This document shows positions 1 to 6,555 of a stretch of 6,785 nt of DNA, one piece after another. Each line of letters starts with the position of its first letter. Within the stretch, counting starts at the first letter, position 1. The notes beneath the pieces are model-generated. The model was not told the DNA's origin, did no database searches, and saw only the letters and a program-made list of their open reading frames with translations. The translations under genes and the position numbers were made by a program. Location of the stretch: contig CAKSHG010000117.1 in the NCBI GenBank assembly GCA_934456315.1, positions 1 to 6,785 of the forward strand, given 5' to 3'. This DNA is from an uncultured Oscillospiraceae bacterium. Lineage in GTDB: Bacteria > Bacillota > Clostridia > Oscillospirales > Ruminococcaceae.

Positions 1-99
1 GAGTATGACGACACCGTGATGACCACCGTAGAGGGCATGGGCATGAAAGTTATCCAGTGGGACGTTGAAGCGCTCGACACAGATGGAAAAGAGCTGTAA
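1..99 (+). CDS. Polysaccharide deacetylase (NodB-like), C-terminal end, partial and apparently truncated
   Basis: The reading frame is open from the window edge to a TAA at 97-99 (32 residues visible). It contains YDDTVMTTVEGMG followed by MKVIQWDVEALD. This matches the late conserved part of NodB-type polysaccharide deacetylases, where a 'YDD.V...V..LGY..IQWDVDSLDW' stretch precedes the last barrel strand. Such enzymes remove acetyl groups from cell-wall or exported glycans. The usual DW is DT here, and the stop comes only six residues after the LD. Family members normally run several dozen residues further, through a 'GSI-LFHN' strand carrying a catalytic histidine. The next bases in any frame do not give a clean continuation. 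The gene therefore looks 3'-truncated or decayed, close to the repeat element at 184-404. The catalytic DD and H-x3-H motifs would lie outside the window. Family assignment from this short piece is fairly but not fully secure. Confidence 0.6.
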   Translation, partial: EYDDTVMTTVEGMGMKVIQWDVEALDTDGKEL

Positions 100-241
100 G
101 TTGAAGCATCTGGTCCCACTGGAGATCAGATCAATGCCCGGAAGCTGGAATGACTGCATTCTTTTCTGTTATGCATTATGGGAACCTCTAAAAACCGGTT
201 TGAAAAGGGAAAATGGGTAGAGTGCGCCGAATGCGATGAAA

Positions 242-276
242 ACCTCCTCGTAAGGCTGTATGCCTTACGAGGAGGT
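242..276 (+). repeat. Perfect 15-bp hairpin enclosing a Shine-Dalgarno-like sequence
   Basis: ACCTCCTCGTAAGGC (242-256) pairs without mismatch with GCCTTACGAGGAGGT (262-276) across a 5-base loop, TGTAT. One arm carries CCTCCT, like the anti-Shine-Dalgarno of 16S rRNA, and the other carries GAGGAGGT, a strong ribosome-binding sequence. No T-run follows, so this is not an ordinary intrinsic terminator. It is the first of three hairpins inside the larger inverted-repeat element. Confidence 0.8.
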
Positions 277-284
277 GCAACACG

Positions 285-350
285 ATGTTGCAGAGCGAAA
301 TAACCGGGCGACGGCATGGACGCCGTCGCATCAGAAATTTCGCTCGTTGA
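285..350 (+). CDS. Possible 21-residue Arg-rich micro-ORF inside the repeat element
   Basis: ATG at 285 opens a 21-codon frame ending in TGA at 348-350. It is preceded by GAGGAGGT (269-276), a near-perfect Shine-Dalgarno 9 bases upstream. The product would be basic and arginine-rich (core GRRHGRRRIRNFAR). The ribosome-binding sequence forms one side of the perfect 15-bp hairpin at 242-276, so translation would be blocked unless the hairpin opens. The frame also lies across the nested hairpin, so its codons may simply reflect RNA or DNA structure. I do not recognise a function. It may well be a coincidence of a structured repeat; listed at low confidence because start, spacing and Shine-Dalgarno are all good. 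Confidence 0.2.
   Translation: MLQSEITGRRHGRRRIRNFAR
293..345 (+). repeat. Nested hairpin (9-bp outer stem, 8-bp inner stem)
   Basis: GAGCGAAAT (293-301) pairs with ATTTCGCTC (337-345). Inside it GCGACGGC (308-315) pairs with GCCGTCGC (322-329) around the loop ATGGAC. The two stems are separated by an internal loop of 6 and 7 bases. A small 6-bp hairpin, TGCAAC/GTTGCA (276-281 and 287-292), lies just before it, so bases 242-345 are almost entirely paired. Such density is unusual for plain intergenic DNA and suggests a folded RNA or a MITE core. Confidence 0.7.
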
Positions 351-494
351 ATGAAGCAGTCGGTGTGCTATACACATTTTCACTCAAACAAGGTTTTTAG
401 AGGTGACCTATATTTATTTGACAATCGCACATTATTCCCGCTTATCACGGATCGATACTTCTCCAAAAACTTTTTCGGCATTTAATTAAAGTGC

Positions 495-523
495 TTGACA
501 CGAGCCTAATTATGTGCTATAAT
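495..523 (+). promoter_or_regulatory. SigA-type consensus promoter for the large surface-protein gene
   Basis: A perfect -35 TTGACA (495-500) is separated by exactly 17 bases from a perfect -10 TATAAT (518-523), preceded by an extended -10 TG (515-516). Transcription should start near 530, giving a leader of about 45 bases, too short for a typical riboswitch. A 10-bp A/T palindrome, TTTAATTAAA (481-490), lies just upstream and could act as an UP element. The rest of the gap from the repeat element (405-494) shows nothing else I can support. Confidence 0.85.
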
Positions 524-574
524 TTTACATGGTATGTTTTGTAACTGCCAGAACTATGATTTAGAGATGTGTAT

Positions 575-1375
575 ATGAAAAGATGCTTATCCATTGCAAC
601 CGCTGCAGCTGTGATACTGGCATCGCTGGCGACTCCGTTGAGCGCGTCAGCTTCTTCACCAGTGTTCACGTTTTCTGCGGCGACCAGCGAGCCGTTCTAT
701 GTGGGTGAATCCCCCGTCAAGGGACTGCTTTTCGAGATTGCTGACGACATCAGGCTTGAACGTGATTTCGACCAGTACATACCGGTCTACGTCATCAACA
801 ATACCGCTGACGCGCTGACGTTCCATCTGGAACTCACAAAACAGTTCGACGACCTTCCCGCTGATTTCTCGGAGGTCGGCTCGGTGTACAAGGACGCTTT
901 CCTTGAGCCGGGCAGCAGCACGGAAGTTGACCTGCGCGTATTTGCGCAGCTCGCGGAAAAAGGCGAGTACACTCTGCCGTTCAAAGCGGTCGCTCCTGAC
1001 GGGACGTCGCTCGGTGAAAGCTCCGTGACCTTTACCGTGCCGACGGTCGACCTGACTGATGTCGATATCGAGCTGGTCGATACCGACCAGTCCACTCTCG
1101 CCAAGACATACCGCATCACCAACAACAGCGATATGACCATCACCAGCCTTGAATCCAGCGTCGACAGCCAGGACTGCAAGTTCTACTGCGAGCCTTCCCT
1201 CGGTGGAATGACGCTGTACCAGTGGGGAAGCGAAGAAATCACCGTATTCCCCGACCTCGCCGAAATGGCGGACAAGGCGATGACCTCCGCCTCTGCGGAG
1301 CTTACGATATATCCGCCGGCGGTCAGAGCAAGGTCTACAAGGACACCTTCAATGCGGAAGGCGCTATCGAGATAG
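575..1375 (+). CDS. Secreted dockerin protein, N-terminal part (frameshifted gene, first fragment)
   Basis: This is the first reading frame of a gene that continues in another frame to 5166. I chose ATG 575 over GTG 569, two codons upstream, because it gives a clean signal peptide: MKR, a hydrophobic core around residues 7-19, and a likely cleavage after ASA near residue 26. A weak Shine-Dalgarno-like TAGAGA lies at 562-567. The mature part is beta-rich and reads as two Ig-like modules, about residues 40-155 (including VYVINNTADALTFHLEL) and 160-247 (including KTYRITNNSDMTITSLES). This resembles bacterial extracellular NEW3/CARDB-like sandwiches. No catalytic motif is seen. The frame makes sense to AELTIYPP (about 1315), then turns into an Arg/Ser-rich tail and stops at 1375. 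The true protein evidently continues in the -1 frame. Taken alone, the fragment would be exported but lack the dockerin. Confidence 0.8.
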   Translation: MKRCLSIATAAAVILASLATPLSASASSPVFTFSAATSEPFYVGESPVKGLLFEIADDIRLERDFDQYIPVYVINNTADALTFHLELTKQFDDLPADFSEVGSVYKDAFLEPGSSTEVDLRVFAQLAEKGEYTLPFKAVAPDGTSLGESSVTFTVPTVDLTDVDIELVDTDQSTLAKTYRITNNSDMTITSLESSVDSQDCKFYCEPSLGGMTLYQWGSEEITVFPDLAEMADKAMTSASAELTIYPPAVRARSTRTPSMRKALSR

Positions 1376-4300
1376 TTCCGGCGAGCAGCCTTGCACTGCT
1401 GCAGGACCCCGACAACCTGTTCGCAGGCATGGATGCGGAGCCGGTTTCCGCAGTGCTCATGGTAAACGGCATCGAGGTCACCGCGGACAATATCGGCAAT
1501 ATTGAGATGTTTGACCAGAACGACGAATGCGTCATCAGCGTAAAGAATACATACCGCAAGGCAAACGGCGAGCCGTTCAGCATTGAGGTCATAAATTCCA
1601 TTACCAGCTACACGGCCGCCGCAGGAGAGGAGCTTCCTGACGGTGTTTCGGATAAGGTGACTTATGAAAACGGCATTCTCTCCTACAGCATGACAGCGTA
1701 CTCCTCCGACGACGCAGCTACTATGTCCATGGAAAGAAGCAGCGTCATTTACGAAACCTGGAATATGTGGGTAAAGACCATATCCATCGACGGCTTCAAG
1801 GACGAGGTGGACGAGTGCACCGAAGGCATAAAGGAGGACCTCAAGGAAGAGTTTCTGGAAAAGTTCCTGTTTGACGGCGCTGTTGATTGCGTCAGTACTT
1901 TAGGCGACATCAAGGATATAATCGACGCCGGTGACGACGCTGCGGAAAACATCAACAGAATGAAAACGCTGCTCAACAACCCCGGCAGCTTTAACGACCC
2001 CGGAAGCTATACCAAGACCTTTGTGGAATTCCTGGATATTACGAACGACATGGGTCTTATGGACGACGTTGAAGCCAAGATTTGGGAAACCGTCAGGGAC
2101 GACGTTGCCGAAAAGGGCGAACAGATAGAGTCGGGCATCAAGAAAATTGTTGAAACAGTGAAGAATGTCACCGATTTCTTTGAGTCGCTGGGCGGCGGTT
2201 CATCTTCCGGGGACTGGGGTGACGACGACCTGAAGGACGAATTGGACGCGTGGAACAGTCAGGACGACTATTCATATACCCAGACCCAGAAGGTAAACGG
2301 CTGCGCAAATCAGCATGACAAGAGTGCGAACTTCGACTGGTTCGGAAGCATGTTCGGCGGAAGAAGCGCCAGGGCTTCCACCCGCAGCGCGCATTTCACC
2401 AACCGTCAGTATTCGCGTCAGGACAAGAACACCTATGTAAACGAGGCTACGACCTATACATACAAGTCGCACGGCAAGACCATCGGCACAGCGGTAACCA
2501 ACGGAGTTACCGACCTCGCCATCGCAGAGCTTGATACGTCGCAGTTCGTTCCCGGCAAACAGGTGGTCCATGCGGTCTACGATACCACGCCCGGCATGTA
2601 TGCGGTAATAGCTGACTTCGAGTTCACCCAGGACGTTCCCCCGGACTACTGCTTCGGCTACATCGGCGACTGGAGCAGCCTGCCTGATATACGCTCGCTC
2701 CCGGATTATGTCGTATATGAGGAGAACATTTACAGCGACAATCTTTTCTTTGCCGCAGGCGAACAGGCCGACTTCCATATCAACGTATATAATAAGGGTT
2801 CAAGCTGCGGCTATGTGAAAGTGACCGCAACTATCGACGGAACGGACGTTTACAGCGAAGACGTATTTATCCCCGCGTTCTCCAAGAAGGTGGTAAGCTT
2901 CTCCGCTGAATGCCCTGACAGCCAGTTCATCGTGGGCGTGAACCTCACCGACATGAACTACACCAATAAGGAGATAAAGTCCGACAACAACTACGACTCC
3001 CGTTATTTCGGCGCGGAAGCTCCGCTTAGCTACACGACCCGTGTAAAGGACCGGGCTATTGGATATAAGTCCCACTATTCAAGCAATGTCCTTAAGACCG
3101 ACCAGGAAAATGAATACACTTTCAATAAGGACACTCTGTACATATCTGTAAACGCTCATAATTTCAGATACAACGGCAACAACATAATCGAAAGCGTAAA
3201 GGTCTACCTGAACGACGAGTGCTTCCCCAACGCAATGAACTGCGCTGATATCGCCGGCACAATGGTATATTCCACGTCCGGAGTAGGTCCGGTAATCAAC
3301 GGCTCGGAGCCGCTGAAGCTCAAGGAAGGCAGAAACACGTTCAAGATAGTGCTCACCTATAAGAACGGCAATTCCTCTACCGGCGAGATAGTTCAGAACG
3401 CGGTGATAAACTACGTTCCCGAAGTCGATACTTCCGAAACCTTTGAGCTGGCATGGAACGACGCCTTCGGCAAGATGGGCAATTATATCTACTATGCAGA
3501 CAAGGATACCAACCGGATAATCCACAAAAAGTGGGCAAAATCAAACGACAGGTACACGATAACTCTCGACGACCCTGATGCAGTGCAGGAGTTCTTCTTC
3601 CTGTCCGACAAGGGCATATACGTCGGCAATGTTGAAAGCTCCGAAAACGGACGCAGGATAGTTCCCACAGACGAATATAATGTTAACGTAAGCTTCCGCT
3701 GCACGGACGTGGCGCTTGATTTTGCAAGGCTGTACTTTCTCTCTGACAGCAGGCAAACCGTTTTCCCCTTAGAGATAACCAACGATGTTCCCGTTTCCCT
3801 GCCCAGCGCGAAGTACGGTTACTATGTCTTAGGCGTTAAGGATAATGTACAATTCCACACCAAAGGCAGTCTCAAGGCGTTCGATGATGACAATGTCGTC
3901 GATGTCGTCTTTGATACAAACAGGTTCAGCGATAAGGAAATCAATAAAACGCTCACTGTAAAGCTTGACGGCTACGCAAACGACTCTGTCGCAGATGTAA
4001 GTATAAGTGACGGTCAGGCTTCGTACTTTCCAGAGGGAAATAACGGCGTATTTGCCGTTCCCGGCGGGACATATTCCGTGAATGTCAGCGTCGAGAGCGG
4101 AGACTGGATATTCTCGTACAATTTCGACAGCCTGAATCTGGATACATCTCCGGAGCTCACACTCTCCAACCAGTTCACTGCTTCCCTGGTAGATGAATAT
4201 TTCACAGAAAACGCCGAGAAATACATCTACATGCCCGGCGATAACCTTATACTGTACCCCAGTGACTACCGTATCACGGACATCAGGGGCAATCTGCTGG

Positions 4301-5166
4301 AATATGCAGCAATGGACGGCGAAGGCTCCCTCCCCGTTACCGTAAACTTCACCAACATGGAGAACGGAAAGGTAACTACAGTGACCACCAGCATCACTGA
4401 CTCGCTCTATACCATTGAGTGCGTCATTCCGGAAAACCTCAAGGGAAAGTACATGGCTTCCGTTGGTATTAACTGCGAGCCTCCTGCTGTGAAAGTTCCG
4501 GACGGTGGTTCCACCGGAGGTTCTACTGGCGGCTCCACCGGAGGTTCCACTGGCGGCTCCACCGGAGGTTCCACTGGCGGCTCGACCGGAGGCTCCACTG
4601 GCGGCTCGACCGGAGGCTCCACTGGCGGCTCTACTGGCGGTTCAACCGGAGGTTCCACTGGAGGCTCCACTAGCGGCTCCACAGGTGGTTCGTCATACAG
4701 ACCCTCCGCCAGAGATGATGAGCCTAAAATCAGCGCAGAGATAGAATACCGCAACATCGGTCAGATGAGAACGACAAATCTTGACACGACCATCAATAAC
4801 GACAAGATGGTATTCAAGGCTTACTTTGAATCCCATGCGATAGGTCTTTTCGCTAACCTCGCAAAGAAGAACGGCGCGGCTCTTGAATACATCGGTTCCG
4901 CAAGGATAGGCAAGGACGGCGTTGCTCTGCTGCCGTATTCCGCGGCGGCTGACCTGGTCATCGTCGTATGCGGCGACGACCTCACTGCTCCGGCTGCTCC
5001 CGCTCCCGCATTAACTGCGCTCGATGCGGCGGATATACTCAAGTACTGCGTAGGCATGACCACGCTCGACGCCGACAGGCTTTCCGCGTATGACGCAGAC
5101 GGAAACGGCGTTGTGAACTCCCTGGACGCAAGCCGTATCCTCAAGACCATCGTCGGGATTGCCTGA
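1222..5166 (+). CDS. Secreted multidomain dockerin protein, main part (frameshifted gene, second fragment)
   Basis: This frame holds the rest of the surface protein. The formal GTG start at 1222 has no ribosome-binding site and the first 30 or so codons are nonsense-like and Arg-rich; genuine sequence begins near 1320 (GGQSKVYKDTF). Numbering the repaired protein of about 1530 residues: beta-rich region 250-395; an acidic helical segment, about 397-543; a Gly/Ser/Asp linker and an Arg-rich patch, to about 620; a CARDB-like domain, about 713-813 (NLFFAAGEQADFHINVYNKG, ending KSDNNYDS); further beta modules to 1305; a Gly-Gly-Ser-Thr linker, 1311-1373; a small beta module; and a C-terminal dockerin-like module, about 1479-1530. 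The second dockerin repeat is canonical (DADGNGVVNSLDASRILK); the first keeps its helix (TALDAADILKYCVG) but not the calcium loop. A dockerin would plug the protein into a cohesin scaffold. No LPxTG sorting signal or glycosidase catalytic motif was seen, so an adhesive, binding or structural role is more likely than an enzymatic one. Confidence 0.85.
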   Translation: MGKRRNHRIPRPRRNGGQGDDLRLCGAYDISAGGQSKVYKDTFNAEGAIEIVPASSLALLQDPDNLFAGMDAEPVSAVLMVNGIEVTADNIGNIEMFDQNDECVISVKNTYRKANGEPFSIEVINSITSYTAAAGEELPDGVSDKVTYENGILSYSMTAYSSDDAATMSMERSSVIYETWNMWVKTISIDGFKDEVDECTEGIKEDLKEEFLEKFLFDGAVDCVSTLGDIKDIIDAGDDAAENINRMKTLLNNPGSFNDPGSYTKTFVEFLDITNDMGLMDDVEAKIWETVRDDVAEKGEQIESGIKKIVETVKNVTDFFESLGGGSSSGDWGDDDLKDELDAWNSQDDYSYTQTQKVNGCANQHDKSANFDWFGSMFGGRSARASTRSAHFTNRQYSRQDKNTYVNEATTYTYKSHGKTIGTAVTNGVTDLAIAELDTSQFVPGKQVVHAVYDTTPGMYAVIADFEFTQDVPPDYCFGYIGDWSSLPDIRSLPDYVVYEENIYSDNLFFAAGEQADFHINVYNKGSSCGYVKVTATIDGTDVYSEDVFIPAFSKKVVSFSAECPDSQFIVGVNLTDMNYTNKEIKSDNNYDSRYFGAEAPLSYTTRVKDRAIGYKSHYSSNVLKTDQENEYTFNKDTLYISVNAHNFRYNGNNIIESVKVYLNDECFPNAMNCADIAGTMVYSTSGVGPVINGSEPLKLKEGRNTFKIVLTYKNGNSSTGEIVQNAVINYVPEVDTSETFELAWNDAFGKMGNYIYYADKDTNRIIHKKWAKSNDRYTITLDDPDAVQEFFFLSDKGIYVGNVESSENGRRIVPTDEYNVNVSFRCTDVALDFARLYFLSDSRQTVFPLEITNDVPVSLPSAKYGYYVLGVKDNVQFHTKGSLKAFDDDNVVDVVFDTNRFSDKEINKTLTVKLDGYANDSVADVSISDGQASYFPEGNNGVFAVPGGTYSVNVSVESGDWIFSYNFDSLNLDTSPELTLSNQFTASLVDEYFTENAEKYIYMPGDNLILYPSDYRITDIRGNLLEYAAMDGEGSLPVTVNFTNMENGKVTTVTTSITDSLYTIECVIPENLKGKYMASVGINCEPPAVKVPDGGSTGGSTGGSTGGSTGGSTGGSTGGSTGGSTGGSTGGSTGGSTGGSTGGSTGGSTSGSTGGSSYRPSARDDEPKISAEIEYRNIGQMRTTNLDTTINNDKMVFKAYFESHAIGLFANLAKKNGAALEYIGSARIGKDGVALLPYSAAADLVIVVCGDDLTAPAAPAPALTALDAADILKYCVGMTTLDADRLSAYDADGNGVVNSLDASRILKTIVGIA
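1305..1330 (+). other. Frameshift site (-1) splitting the surface-protein gene
   Basis: Upstream the protein reads sensibly in the frame of ATG 575 up to ELTIYPP. Downstream it reads sensibly in the -1 frame from GGQSKVYKD. The change falls in a GC-rich stretch, CCGCCGGCGG (1313-1322). Adding one G or C there restores a continuous product (IYPP-GGQSK or IYPAGGQSK). No slippery X-XXY-YYZ heptamer is present at the junction, so a one-base deletion or a sequencing/assembly error is more likely than programmed frameshifting. Confidence 0.8.
4504..4692 (+). repeat. In-frame GGST tandem repeat (12/24-bp minisatellite)
   Basis: Sixty-three codons encode 14 GGST units, one SGST and a final GGS. At the DNA level the units often alternate as a 24-bp period (GGAGGTTCCACT then GGCGGCTCCACC), with third-position variation. 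It forms a flexible Gly/Ser/Thr linker between the beta domains and the C-terminal beta module plus dockerin. Because the unit is 12 bp, gain or loss of copies keeps the frame, so linker length can vary between strains. Threonine and serine residues could be O-glycosylation sites, as is common for cellulosomal linkers (inference). Confidence 0.95.
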
Positions 5167-5200
5167 CGAGCGAGCATTTGTTCCCAGGTACGATAATATA

Positions 5201-5237
5201 AGAACCGCGGCGTGTAACGAATACACGCCGCGGTTTT
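5201..5237. terminator. Intrinsic terminator between convergent genes, probably bidirectional
   Basis: AACCGCGGCGTGTA (5203-5216) pairs perfectly with 5222-5235 around the 5-base loop ACGAA. The stem can be extended by a G-T and an A-T pair to 5201/5237. The plus-strand side ends in TTTT then CT; the minus-strand side runs into an A/T-rich tract (TTCTTATATTAT). It lies 35 bases after the stop of the surface-protein gene and 44 bases beyond the end of the convergent minus-strand gene, so it can serve both. Confidence 0.9.
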
Positions 5238-5280
5238 CTATAGCGGACCCCCTGCATGCTGACATGCCGGGGAATACCGT

Positions 5281-6366
5281 TTATTTTTTTACAAGCATTT
5301 TCAGCTTTTCCGCGTTGGCATGTCGGTTGATGAACGGCTTTGTTACAAGCCGCACGACCCAGCAGAACGGCAGAAGCACCGGAGCTTTTTTCAGAACCGG
5401 ATACTGCCGCTTCATGTGTTCAAAGGTCGGGAATATCAGCCGCAGGACGTAGGTTTTCTTCCCAGTGCGCTGCATATCGTTGGATATCATGTTCGTTACG
5501 CTGCCGTAGGTGCCGCTTCCGAGTATGTACTGCTCCAGCGCGAGGGTCTGCTCCGTGTGGGAGCGCTCCCCGAACCACACCTCCGAAAGCCCGATGAGCA
5601 GCCGCGCCCTGCCGCTTTTCCCGGAGGGTTCCAGCATTGTGAGGACCTTCTCGCGGTCGATGGGCATTTCGGAATTCAGGCAGACCCACACGTCCATCAC
5701 CGTGCGTATCCCGGTGCCGCCCTCGTCCATGTGCTTTATCGCGTGCGCCAGAATGTACGCGAAGAACGCGTCCGCACAGAATTCATACCGCAGTCCGTCC
5801 GGCTTTCCGCACATGCCCCAGGGGTCGCTGAATACGACCTCGAACTCGCGTCCATCTGCGCCCATAAGCTCCCGGTGTACCTCGACGTTCATCACCGGCG
5901 GCTTGAAATACACGTCGTGGTGCTCGTAGTCGAAATGCTCGCAGCTGTATCCCAGGCTAAGCATGATGTCCCGCGCCCTTGCCGCGTTCTCCGGGTCTAT
6001 CAGCACGTCGATGTCCGACATGGTGCGCATATCCGTCTGCGGGTACAGCCCCTTTATGATGCAGCCCTTCAGCGGAAGGAACCGAACCCCTCCCGCCGTG
6101 AATGCCGCGCTTATTGCTTCAAGCTCGGTCAGCTGCGTGATGTCCTTTACCAGCGCCTTGTCCCGGAGCTGCCGCCATGCCGCCGCAAGCTCCCCAGCCG
6201 GCGGGGAGTTCAGCGTTTCTGCGGCGTAGTACGCCATTCCGGCTACGCTGTGCCGCTTCGCCAGAGCGAACACCTGTTCATAGCTGCATTCCTCCGGAAG
6301 CTCCGGCGCGGTTTCTCCGCGCAGCAACGCTCCAAGCAGCCGGATAAGATATTGTGCGTCAGTCAT
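5281..6366 (-). CDS. Nucleotidyltransferase family protein (NTP_transf_5-like)
   Basis: A 361-residue cytoplasmic protein with the pattern of the uncharacterised NTP_transf_5 family (polymerase-beta-like nucleotidyltransferase fold). FLPLKG (97-101) is followed by Y108, R114 and SDIDVLID (117-124), where D118 and D120 are the likely metal-binding pair. EVH (162-164) supplies a third conserved acid position. A helical region follows with AHAIKHM (207-213) and GIRTVMDVWV (219-228). The C-terminus (RLIFPTFEHMKRQYPVLKK, then LLPFCWVVRL) is also typical of the family. Length is normal and no break is seen. Family members are often found near polysaccharide or peptide-modification genes, but the substrate is unknown, and nothing here fixes it. 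ATG 6366 has GGGGGT about 9 bases upstream as a ribosome-binding site, and the gene has its own promoter. Its third-position GC looks higher than that of the surface-protein gene, which explains the long shadow frames opposite it. Confidence 0.85.
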   Translation of the reverse strand: MTDAQYLIRLLGALLRGETAPELPEECSYEQVFALAKRHSVAGMAYYAAETLNSPPAGELAAAWRQLRDKALVKDITQLTELEAISAAFTAGGVRFLPLKGCIIKGLYPQTDMRTMSDIDVLIDPENAARARDIMLSLGYSCEHFDYEHHDVYFKPPVMNVEVHRELMGADGREFEVVFSDPWGMCGKPDGLRYEFCADAFFAYILAHAIKHMDEGGTGIRTVMDVWVCLNSEMPIDREKVLTMLEPSGKSGRARLLIGLSEVWFGERSHTEQTLALEQYILGSGTYGSVTNMISNDMQRTGKKTYVLRLIFPTFEHMKRQYPVLKKAPVLLPFCWVVRLVTKPFINRHANAEKLKMLVKK

Positions 6367-6415
6367 CGTTAAATTACCCCCGTATCTGTCGGACCTCTCG
6401 TCAGGTCATATATTT

Positions 6416-6444
6416 ATTATATACGGTCGCTGATGTAATGTCAA
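6416..6444 (-). promoter_or_regulatory. SigA-type consensus promoter for the nucleotidyltransferase gene
   Basis: On the minus strand, TTGACA (6444-6439) is followed after exactly 17 bases by TATAAT (6421-6416). Both boxes are perfect. The start of transcription would be near 6409, leaving a leader of about 43 bases. A small 5-bp inverted repeat, GACCT/AGGTC, sits at about 6392-6407 in that leader. Confidence 0.85.
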
Positions 6445-6521
6445 TATCCCGTTTCTGCATTATGCCGACAGCGGCGCATAACTCACAATGACCCGGCATA
6501 CGTGCAAAGCAGTCAAAAATA

Positions 6522-6535
6522 ATGCAAATTTGCAT
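6522..6535. promoter_or_regulatory. Perfect 14-bp palindrome, candidate activator-binding site
   Basis: ATGCAAATTTGCAT is its own reverse complement. Its centre (6528.5) lies about 42 bases before the start of transcription predicted from the -10 at 6559-6564, the place where class II activators bind, and the -35 region there is poor. A dimeric regulator is a reasonable inference; its identity is not visible. Confidence 0.5.
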
Positions 6536-6555
6536 ACCAATTATTTCCACTTTCG

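Larger units (their letters stand above)
184..404. mobile_element. MITE-like element or structured repeat with terminal inverted repeats
   Basis: The outer ends are perfect 13-bp inverted repeats: ACCTCTAAAAACC at 184-196 and its complement at 392-404. With small gaps the pairing continues inward, so the arms are about 184-234 and 356-404 (shared blocks TTTGA, GAAAATG, GTA, CCGA and TGC). Between the arms are three adjacent hairpins (242-276, 276-292 and 293-345). No transposase gene is inside. A GG pair just outside each arm (180-181 and 407-408) may belong to the repeat. A clear target duplication is not visible; TAT on both sides (177-179, 409-411) is possible but trivial. It lies between the truncated deacetylase and the promoter of the next gene. 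A non-autonomous insertion element, an intergenic repeat family or a folded RNA would all look like this. The inverted-repeat structure is certain; the mobile nature is inferred. Confidence 0.6.

Noticed and set aside
126..383. 85-residue minus-strand reading frame across the repeat element
   Set aside because: It runs through one whole inverted-repeat arm region and all hairpins, has no ribosome-binding site and shows no domain; it is best explained as open frame in structured repeat DNA.
418..446. TTGACA at 418-423 as a second promoter
   Set aside because: No acceptable -10 is found 16-18 bases downstream, while the promoter at 495-523 is perfect.
1222..1375. Programmed -1 frameshifting in the overlap of the two fragments
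   Set aside because: No slippery heptamer in the correct phase and no evident downstream pseudoknot or internal Shine-Dalgarno; a simple one-base deletion explains it better.
2272..3525. Series of minus-strand frames of 91-168 residues inside the surface-protein gene
   Set aside because: All lie opposite the continuous plus-strand coding sequence, without ribosome-binding sites, promoters or recognisable domains.
4407..4757. Minus-strand frame with repeated PPVE units
   Set aside because: It is the complement of the GGST-coding repeat within a well-supported plus-strand gene; the repeat keeps all frames open.
5320..6372. 350-residue plus-strand frame antisense to the nucleotidyltransferase
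   Set aside because: The opposite strand encodes a protein with clear family motifs and its own promoter. The antisense frame is His/Arg/Pro-rich and domain-free, as expected from high third-position GC.
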